Shown here one piece after another: positions 52,403-64,000 of a stretch of DNA of 64,000 nucleotides; the stretch's first letter is position 1, and each line of letters opens with the position of its first letter. The translations under genes were made by a program, and so were the position numbers. Source of the stretch: Hyperoplus lanceolatus (taxonomy: Eukaryota; Chordata; Actinopteri; Uranoscopiformes; Ammodytidae); contig CM049408.1 in the NCBI GenBank assembly GCA_026929865.2, positions 26,509,001-26,573,000 on the forward strand, read 5' to 3'. Under the pieces are notes generated by a model. That model saw only the letters and a list, made by a program, of their open reading frames with translations, did not search any database and was not told the DNA's origin.

Positions 52403-52670
52403 CCGTGCGTTGTTTTTCCCTCCGGCCAAGATGCAGTAAATTAAGCTGTGTGTTCTTAGTCAACTTGCCCTGCTAAACAACTGTTAAATGTACGGTAAGT
52501 CAGCGTTTTTCGGACACAGCATGGTTAGGCATTTCTGCTGTTCTGTTTAGCTGCCAGAGACTCGGGCTGTTTCCCTAGATTAGCTTTGACGTAAACCACC
52601 CTGAAGGTACAGAGAGATATTTGCTTCCTGGGCACTACATACAGCGTAGTGCTATATTTTGATATCTCAA

Positions 52671-53013
52671 TTAAAGGTGGAGTCAGCGATTCTGGAGAAA
52701 GCTTGTTGTCAAAATCACTTTTTGTCAAAGTCAGTGAATATCTCCTCCAAGATCCCCTACCTGTCCGTACTGTGTGTGGCCTGAAAATAAATCTGGTGTA
52801 AATACATAGCTTAGCCTCTGTAAACTAGTATGAAAACAAGGGGGCCCATCTTAGCTAGCAACACATGCGTTTACAGAGCCTAGGATGTGGATTAATGGTG
52901 GATTTTTTTCGCACACAAGTAGGGACATGTAGTGGATCATGAGATTTTCACAGATATTGACAAAAGTGATTTTGACAACAAACATTCTCTAAGATCACTG
53001 ACTCCACCTTTAA
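52671..53013 (+). mobile_element. MITE-C, full-length reference copy (343 bp)
   Basis: The terminal inverted repeats are about 60 bp: TTAAAGGTGGAGTCAGCGAT, GTTGTCAAAATCACTTTTTG on the left mirror GACAAAAGTGATTTTGACAA and TCACTGACTCCACCTTTAA on the right. The interior is non-coding and holds a second short palindrome (CTCTGTAAACTAG against CGTTTACAGAG). Confidence 0.9.
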
Positions 53014-53116
53014 CAAACAATGAATTACTTCCCCTATACTTTCCCAAATGTGTGGTCAATGCAGCTCAGTGTCTTCTTAGAATCAGCGAGGTATCACATT
53101 GTACAACATTAAATTG

Positions 53117-55520
<2,404 letters not shown>

Positions 55521-55926
55521 CATTACACACATCCTCAGTACTGTCAGTTTAAAGTCGGCCTGGGACAAATGTTAACGCTTCTGCCATCAATTTTATCCCA
55601 CTGAAATTGGGCTCGTTACTGCTCCTAATAGCCATCAAATTCCCTGAACAGTTAATATCCTCTCCATTGTGAAAGTTGTACAAATCCCACACTGTTCCAC
55701 TGGCATGTCGAATGTGGCTTTAAGAGGACTAATGAAAGCAAAGCCCCCCATTGCCCCCCGCGGCCCGCCCCCTGCAAAATGCAATTATAGTGGGTGAATT
55801 ATGTACAGTTAAAGCCCCGTAGTCATTCCCGATGCTAGTGGGACAATTATCGCATTTCACTTGTAGATAGATACCGTCGTCGCAGATACGTCCTGATTCC
55901 TTATTAATCCGTGGGGAGGGAGCAAC

Positions 55927-55928
<2 letters not shown>
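55521..55928. promoter_or_regulatory. Repeat-free stretch, candidate conserved non-coding element
   Basis: GGACTAATGAAAGCAAAGCC, AAAATGCAATTATAGTGGG and GACAATTATCGCATTTCAC are homeodomain-type cores in mixed-composition DNA. No coding potential. Unverified. Confidence 0.25.

Positions 55929-55999
<71 letters not shown>
55929..55999. repeat. (TG)n microsatellite
   Basis: Pure 71-bp run. Confidence 0.98.
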
Positions 56000-56003
<4 letters not shown>

Positions 56004-56758
56004 GAAGTTGATGGAAGTTCAGGCAGAGTTCATGAAAGCCTTTGCCAACAGGATCCTGGAGGAAACATATGTCCCCAGAGATTATAACAAGCAAAGAACA
56101 ACTCCAGAGTGGTTCTAGGCACTTGTGTTAAAAGTGCCACTTACTGTAAAGCCACTGGTTTTGATATTCAATATTTTATATATATATCTTGTTTTCAATG
56201 CGAACAAATCCCATGAAAAGACAGAGACCAACTATCAGGAACTGTGTGTGCATTAGAAGCCTGATATGAGTCATAGGTTAAATGTTCAGTAGCTCATCAA
56301 ATGTTCATGTCTATTCCATGGCTTTAAATACAGTATTGTCGATTAGTCCTGTGCTTAAAACTACATTACCCGGATTTTTAGTGGAGTTATTTAGCTTTTT
56401 ATTTTGGATTTAGGTACAGTAGTATATACAGTATGTGTGACTTGTTTGTTTGACAATTCATACACGGTTGCATTTCAAAGTGCTTTACAGAGTACATTTG
56501 TTGATGCCTTTTTATCTACGGTTATGTTCAGCTTCTTGCAACTTTAAAACATACAGATGTTTACATTTTATCAGTCAATGAAAATTAAACTTAGATGAAT
56601 TTAATATTAAAATGACATCTCCCAGTTAGCTCCAGAATATATACACAATCTCTTTGTACTGCCTTGGAACAAAATATATTATTGATATATTTCTCCAAGA
56701 CTTCCCAGATGTATTACTTGCTGAACACAGTGGTACAATGTTCTATGTTTAACAGTAT
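56000..56758. other. AT-rich spacer, nothing recognised
   Basis: No shared repeats or exon signals. Confidence 0.4.
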
Positions 56759-57721
56759 TTATACCATAGTCTGTGTGAATACTCTATTCTGATTGGCTGG
56801 AGAACATTCCATAGGTGTGGATTAACCCCTGATGTATGGACACCTAGATGGAACAGTTTACATTCTGTCCACTTTAATGCGTCGCCGGCTCGCCGCTGAT
56901 TAAACTGTGTTGATAAGGGATTTATAAGGCCTAAAATATCCTGCCGTGCAATAGCCTCTGGACACCACAGGATGGCGCTCGTAACACAAGAGCTGTAGTA
57001 ACGATAGTAGTAAACTAAAGTGGCTAAACTTAATGTCCTCTGTGATCTCGTTAAAAAGGTGAGAAAGACCCCTGTTTAATTTGAAAAGGTTTGTAACTGA
57101 GTTTACATGTATCCACCAAAGCCCAGCTTCACTGTCTATCTGGACACAGGCTACTGCTGTCAGTCACTGCCTTACGTAACTTCAGACTGTAGCCCATAAT
57201 ACACATGTTCGCCAGTCATATTCTCCATGAAATGCGTTATTTATTTTTGGGGAAATGCTTTGTTAGCTCGGTGGAGATGTTGTTAAACATATTGGCTGAT
57301 TACATTTACTGTTTGTACAGCGTGCACAATGTTTTTTTGACTTTGTATCTTGCTAGCATAACAGTAGGTCTGTGGCTAACAGCTGCCGCAGTCTCTCGTT
57401 GCTCGTATCCCTGGTCCGACTTCCCAGTACAACTTGAACGCACCATTAAAGCCAAATTCTGTCGTCGCTAGGTCGTATCCTTGGTTGTTCCTATTGACTG
57501 GAGTACTGAACTACGTTTTCATTACATAAGAACCTTATGGGTTTGCGATGGGTATTCCAGTTAGTATACGAGGTCTGGGGTGTTGCTGTGGAAACAAGTT
57601 GTTATTTGTTCGAAACAAATCTAGTTTCGTTTAAAAAAAATCTAATTTGATCACAAAAAGGCATGAAAATATAACTGATTGGCCTAATTATTATTTTTAA
57701 TAGTAGGTGACTATGGTATAA
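56759..57721. mobile_element. Inverted-repeat element, 963 bp, ends TTATACCATAGTC
   Basis: A perfect 13-bp inverted repeat (TTATACCATAGTC at 56759-56771, GACTATGGTATAA at 57709-57721). The left subterminal part, TACTCTATTCTGATTGGCTG then GGACACCT, recalls a dispersed fish element. The interior contains a plus-strand frame at 57205-57471 without known features. Confidence 0.6.
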
Positions 57722-57723
57722 GC

Positions 57724-57839
57724 GGGTTAATGCCCTTCGAGGTGTCCATGTATCATGGACACCTGCGCGTCGGACAGTTCTCGCCTCCACGGTGTCCATT
57801 AATACATGAAACATGGACACCTCGTCGGGCATTAACCCT
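57724..57839. repeat. 116-bp near-palindrome adjoining the previous element
   Basis: GGGTTAATGCCCTTCGAGGT on the left mirrors ACCTCGTCGGGCATTAACCC on the right, and GTGTCCATG occurs in both orientations inside. It could fold into a long hairpin. GGACACCT is shared with the left end of the 56759 element, so they probably belong together. Confidence 0.75.
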
Positions 57840-57876
57840 TACTTAGAAAAACCTTACCTACCTCATATTTAAACTA

Positions 57877-58703
57877 CGGCTGTCAAACGATTAAAATTTT
57901 TAATCAGATTAATCACAGGATTCTGTGGATTAATCACGATTAATTTTACCATTCGAAATATGCCCGAAAAATTCGAATTTTCTCTGTATATTGTTGTACG
58001 AACGGAAAGATAAAGGACAGAAGGTGGATGTACATTTAAAATTAGAATTTTTATTAATTGAAAATCCAAATGATGGTTTTAATACTGAAAATAAATTTAA
58101 ATTAAACTAAAATATATACCTACCACACCATAATTCAATTGGTCAGTCTCTTTACTATGTCTTTGGGCAAATATAGGCTATATAATGGCATTTATTTGGT
58201 GAATCTATAGGTTGTGCATTCTTGAATACAACTTGATTACAGTCCGCGGTGTGTGTGTGTGTGTACGCGCAAACACGTCCTAGGGGACTGTTCATTTGTG
58301 CCAGGAAGCCAATATTATGTTGATGTCTACTCACACACACCTCTGAAAACTGCAGACGTTTGTGTCTTCGCGGGCTCTGAACAGAGCGGACAATGTTTCT
58401 CCTCCTGTTACTCCCGACATCAACTGTCACCCGCGGCAGTCGATTTTATATACTATCTATGCCCCAGACACAGACGTGACCGTTAGCAGTTTAAAACACG
58501 GCATGGGCTAGCGTGCTGTGATGTTTGGCTGCGCGCAGCTACTGATCCTGGGTCAGCCGCAACGTTTGAGTGGCTGTAGTACAGAGCCGATGGGATGTAC
58601 GGGGCGGATCAATCTGCACATGCGTTAATTGCGATAAAAAAAATTAACGCATTAATTCCAGAAATGAATCACCTTGCGTTAACGCGATAATTTTGACAGC
58701 CCT
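57877..58703. mobile_element. hAT-type MITE, ends CGGCTGTCAAACGATTAAAA
   Basis: The right end CGATAATTTTGACAGCCCT is the worn inverse of the left. The ends contain runs of TTAATC/GATTAA. Identical TATTTAAACTA flanks (57866-57876 and 58704-58714) indicate a target duplication of 8 to 11 bp. The element holds a short GT run at 58249-58262 and no transposase. Confidence 0.8.
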
Positions 58704-58796
58704 TATTTAAACTAGAGGTTAGAACAGATACAATACAGATACAATAAGAATGAAATATGTGTCCCGGTTCGCTGATTAGTTCCTAAGAAGTCTAAT

Positions 58797-59015
58797 TTAA
58801 AGATGCTAACTTTTTAATGTTTCTGAAAGAGTTACATTTTTCCTCTGATCATAAATTACATGTAACAGCAAAGGAGAGCATCAGTGCAAATAATGTTTTT
58901 TTTTATTTAGTTTTTCTTAATGCCTTTGTCGTATACGCTCACCCAGCCGGAGTAGTAAAAACAAAAGCGGGTGCTCGAATAAACACAAACTGAAAGTTCC
59001 TTGGAGCACCTTTAA
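58797..59015 (+). mobile_element. MITE-B copy, near full length
   Basis: It starts TTAAAGATGCTAACTTTTTA and ends AGTTCCTTGGAGCACCTTTAA. The interior TTTCTGAAAGAGTTACATTT matches the 38778 copy; 219 bp. Confidence 0.8.
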
Positions 59016-59199
59016 CCTTGTAATACACTATTATAACCTGTAAAGTTGTACATGTTTTGAGTAGCATTTTTTAATCTTCAATGAACGCAGAGATTTGAAA
59101 CTGTACATTTGCAATCAGAAGATCCCCTGTCAGGCCAGTTCAAATGCCTGTTTGACCTTGTGGAGCAGCAGTAGAATAGGGCAGAAAGTCTTGAGTGTA

Positions 59200-59437
59200 T
59201 ACAGTCGTGGAACAAATTAAGAGACCACTCCAAATGTTCAGTGTCTCTTGTTTTACTATCTATAGGCATTTGTTTAGAGTAGAATGAACATTTTGGTTTT
59301 ACTTTATAAACTACTGACAACATTTCTACCAAATTCACAATAAAAATATTGTCATTAAGAGTATTTCCATGAAGTAATGTAGATATGAAGATTGAATAAA
59401 ATTCCAGACTGGTCTCTTAATTTTTTCCATGGCTGTA
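59200..59437 (+). mobile_element. Tc1/mariner-like MITE-H, full length
   Basis: TACAGTCGTGGAACAAATTA on the left and TTTTCCATGGCTGTA on the right form an inverted repeat with AAGAGACC/GGTCTCTT inside. TA at both outer edges fits a TA target site. 238 bp, non-coding. Confidence 0.8.
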
Positions 59438-59599
59438 TGTGTGTATTACTTTGCTCTGAGTAGTAACTTGCACTGGCCTAGCACATAGAGATTAATTTCT
59501 TTTAAAGGGGGCTCTTCTTTTTACATCACCCCAGCATGCGCCATCGGCTGTTTCTTTGCTTTTTTTTTCTTTCTTTATTTAAATCTCGACCTTCACGGA

Positions 59600-59990
59600 A
59601 CCTCAAATCATTAATTAACAATAAATAAACACAAGCAACTTGTCGAGGGGGCTAACGATTGAAATATTAATGAGAGGGAGAAAGTTTAGCCGTTGGTTTC
59701 TTAATCAGTATTTGCTTTTGGAGAAACATAAAGAAGCTCCGGTCTTGTCTTCATCTTGTGGTGGGGATGAAAGTGTAAAATGGGGGCCGCTGAATCCCCT
59801 CTGTCGTCGCACTCGACCTCACACTATCTCAATTAAGCCGCGGCGCTTCATTTCGCCCTTTTTTAGATTTGCATAATTTATGAAGTGCCCTCAGGAAGTG
59901 TCTGAGGCTCGTTAAAGAAAGGCGTGTTATTATACTTCATTAGGTTCAGAATCGGGGCCCTTTGTGGGCGCCGCCTGATAACATAGTTTA
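59600..59990. promoter_or_regulatory. Candidate conserved non-coding element
   Basis: Unique DNA with TCATTAATTAACAATA, GCTAACGATTGAAATATTAA, ATCTCAATTAAGCCG, an octamer ATTTGCAT (59868-59875) and ATAATTTATGAAG. GC content is balanced and simple repeats are absent. The pattern is that of a developmental enhancer; no conservation could be tested. Confidence 0.35.
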
Positions 59991-60010
59991 CACCAAACAA
60001 AGTGATGGAG

Positions 60011-60035
60011 ACACAGACAAACACACACACACACA

Positions 60036-60102
<67 letters not shown>
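60011..60102. repeat. (CA)n microsatellite with interrupted start
   Basis: ACAGAC interruptions, then a pure run from about 60037. Confidence 0.96.
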
Positions 60103-60104
<2 letters not shown>

Positions 60105-61009
60105 CTTTTGATGTCTTGGGGAGTTTTGTGGAGCTGTCGATGACTCATACAGGTCGTTGAAACTTTTGCTGCTCTACCATTTACATGGGACCGTATCCAC
60201 TCTACTTTACTCTACTCACCTTTATTGAGAAATATGGAGATATATGAGACCCTTTCTAAGGGTGAAAAAAAATTCTAAACAATATTTTCAGCTATTATAC
60301 ACTAAATTAAACGTACTAATGGATGTTATAATTATTTTCTACCAAGTCTGCTATGAAGAAATTCGCAAAATTGTACACACTGCAGGTTTGAGACTGAGTG
60401 GGAAACTCATAGGCGCTAAACGTTAGCCACTAACATCGCTATAACGTCCAACACAGACGCAGTACTATCATGGGTACTATCTTATAATGGAAAAGGACCT
60501 CCAGAAAAGGACCTGATACCAAAGGCCAGTAGAGTAGAGTAGAACTGGTACTATGTATTGGAGAAGCGCCATTTGAGTGCCAAGAAAACTCAGGTCAGTG
60601 AGAGGACATTCTGTTAAGCGAGCAGAAGTCCAGTTTGAATTATTATTATTATTATTATCATGTTTTTTTTTCTGAATTCTTGTCTCTTTCCCGTGCCTTG
60701 TGTATTCTCACAGTGTTCCTGTTGCATCATTATTTCCCTGTTTACTGCTCTGCTGAGAGTAGTCGACAGTGTGTTTTTATCATTAGTATTAGTACCAATA
60801 CACTCTCTTTCTCCCACACGGTTGTGTCCCAGGCGAAAAAATGCCAAAACACGTCTTAATTCAGTCGGTAAAGTGTTACAATTCCCCGCACATCGTTGTT
60901 ATTTCCACAAGCTAACAAGGTTAGGACAGGATTTAGACTTTCCTGAATGTCACGCCGTTTTTTTTTTAAGAAGCAGAATTTAATAAGCTCCCCTGTCAGG
61001 TTGGGTTGC
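60103..61009. other. Spacer with (ATT)n at 60639-60658
   Basis: Nothing else recognised; plus-strand frames at 60635-60983 are featureless. Confidence 0.4.
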
Positions 61010-61340
61010 ATCGATGCATTAATATGCATGAATATGTATTAGACATCTCTTCCTCACATTTAAAGGATTAACAGCTGAGTCTGTTACCTGTTTTAGAATT
61101 GCCTTAGAGGGAGTATTTTCGGCTCTACCGGAGGGGGGGGGAATTATTTATCATAATTTTTAGCGTGTGCTGCTGCGGAGAGGGCACGCCATGCTGTGCT
61201 AATGTCAATATTTAAAGCTCAAAATGCCTTACCTCAACGGCCAACCATAATTACTAGATTTCAATTTCCATATTATGATAATTTGCGATCTACACGGTGC
61301 TTAGCTCATTTATGGTTTTTGAATTAATAGGCTGTGACTC
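61010..61340. promoter_or_regulatory. Candidate conserved non-coding element
   Basis: GATGCATTAATATGCATGAA, GAATTATTTATCATAATTTT, AACCATAATTACTAGATTTC and TTATGATAATTTGCGATC give dense homeodomain/POU-type cores in unique sequence, broken only by a G9 run at 61133-61141. Unverified. Confidence 0.35.
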
Positions 61341-61386
61341 TCTGTGCTGGGTTCAGGGTGGAGGTGTGTACTCTTGACCCAATTCC

Positions 61387-61388
<2 letters not shown>

Positions 61389-61424
<36 letters not shown>
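61389..61424. repeat. (GT)18 microsatellite, left arm of an inverted pair
   Basis: Pure run, 47 bases before a (CA)48 array, so the two can pair on one strand. Confidence 0.97.
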
Positions 61425-61425
<1 letters not shown>

Positions 61426-61468
61426 TGATAGTATGTTTGGCTGAGTCAGGTTTACCCACCCACACTCA

Positions 61469-63396
<1,928 letters not shown>

Positions 63397-63699
63397 TTAA
63401 AGGTGGAGTCGGTGATACTGGAGAACGCTTGTCGTCAAAATCGCTTTTTGGTCAAAATCGGTGAATATCTCCTCATGATCAGCTACCTGTCTGTACTGTG
63501 TGTGTGCAAATCAAATCTGGTGTAATACAGAGCCTAGGTTCTGTAAACTGGTATGTAAACAAAGGGTATGTAAAAAAAGGGCCCCACTGTAGCTACCAGC
63601 ATTCCAGTTTACAGAGATGTGTATTAACACTGGATTTTTTTTTTCAGTGCACTGATTTTGACAACAAGCATTCTACAGTATTGCTGATTCCACCTTTAA
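63397..63699 (+). mobile_element. MITE-C copy, full length
   Basis: It starts TTAAAGGTGGAGTCGGTGAT and ends TTGCTGATTCCACCTTTAA. The interior agrees with the 52671 copy but is about 40 bp shorter in the right half. The open frame across it is not a gene. Confidence 0.88.
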
Positions 63700-64000
63700 T
63701 TTACTCCTTCCGCATTTTGATCATACCGTTCTTTTATATGTGCTATAAAAATAAACTTTGACTTGACTTGGCTTGATCATCACCAGCATTACCTAATAAG
63801 GATACAACTTTGAAAGATCAATACGCATCGCCGTAAACAGACATTTTACGAGAGATACAAAACGATCTACTATCTGCCCACAGGCGATAGATAGAATAAA
63901 AAAATTCAAGGCATCAACAGTATAGTGTGTGTGAGATGGAGAGGATGTAGGAATAAAAATCAGAGGGTTGGCTTAAAGCACTCCGAGGTCAACAACAAAA
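63700..64000. other. Spacer, nothing recognised
   Basis: TAAAAATAAACTTTGACTTGACTTGGCTTG at its start may be a repeat tail. Otherwise unassigned. Confidence 0.35.

Overview
This window reads as intergenic or intronic DNA of a teleost fish, probably a percomorph. The reasons are the very many long (CA)n/(GT)n arrays, fish-type tRNA-derived SINEs, short inverted-repeat (MITE-like) families present in several copies, hAT-type DNA transposons, and an endogenous retrovirus. No complete host protein-coding gene can be supported. Apart from the retroviral reading frame at the left edge and two transposase exon remnants, the long open frames are microsatellite translations (Thr-His or Cys-Val runs) or chance frames inside repeats.

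Layout. Positions 1-1850 hold the 5' end of an endogenous retrovirus on the minus strand: part of gag (N-myristoylation start, charged coiled-coil-like stretch, PPPY late motif), a leader of about 620 bases with five perfect-length 26-bp tandem repeats, a primer-binding site that fits tRNA-Tyr, and an LTR. From 2.7 to 16 kb there are many MITE-like copies, here named A to F, between microsatellites; one (E, 9.7-10.4 kb) carries a promoter-like set of motifs. A 105-base candidate coding exon (11702-11806) stands out in this part. At 18.3-18.6 kb two tRNA-derived SINEs lie back to back. Between 27.3 and 31.0 kb there are two hAT elements with perfect 8-bp target duplications, one with a second element-like block inside it, and each carrying a broken transposase exon. 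From 38.1 to 41.0 kb a degenerate module of about 150-200 bases occurs five times. A SINE sits inside MITE-A at 39.6 kb. A telomere-like tract at 42.3 kb belongs to a dispersed fish repeat. A 2.4-kb element with hAT-like ends spans 53.1-55.5 kb, and a cluster of inverted-repeat elements fills 56.8-59.4 kb. Several repeat-free stretches (about 12.2, 37.1-37.6, 47.4-47.9, 55.5-55.9, 59.6-60.0, 61.0-61.3 and 62.6-63.1 kb) have the look of conserved non-coding DNA, which I cannot test without alignment.

How the parts relate. There is no operon or pathway here. The window is best understood as a transposon-layered non-coding interval. Four otherwise different MITE-like families share a TTAAAG terminus, which suggests use of one kind of transposase. 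The retrovirus, the five-copy module, the promoter-bearing MITE and the orphan exon are the items most worth follow-up.
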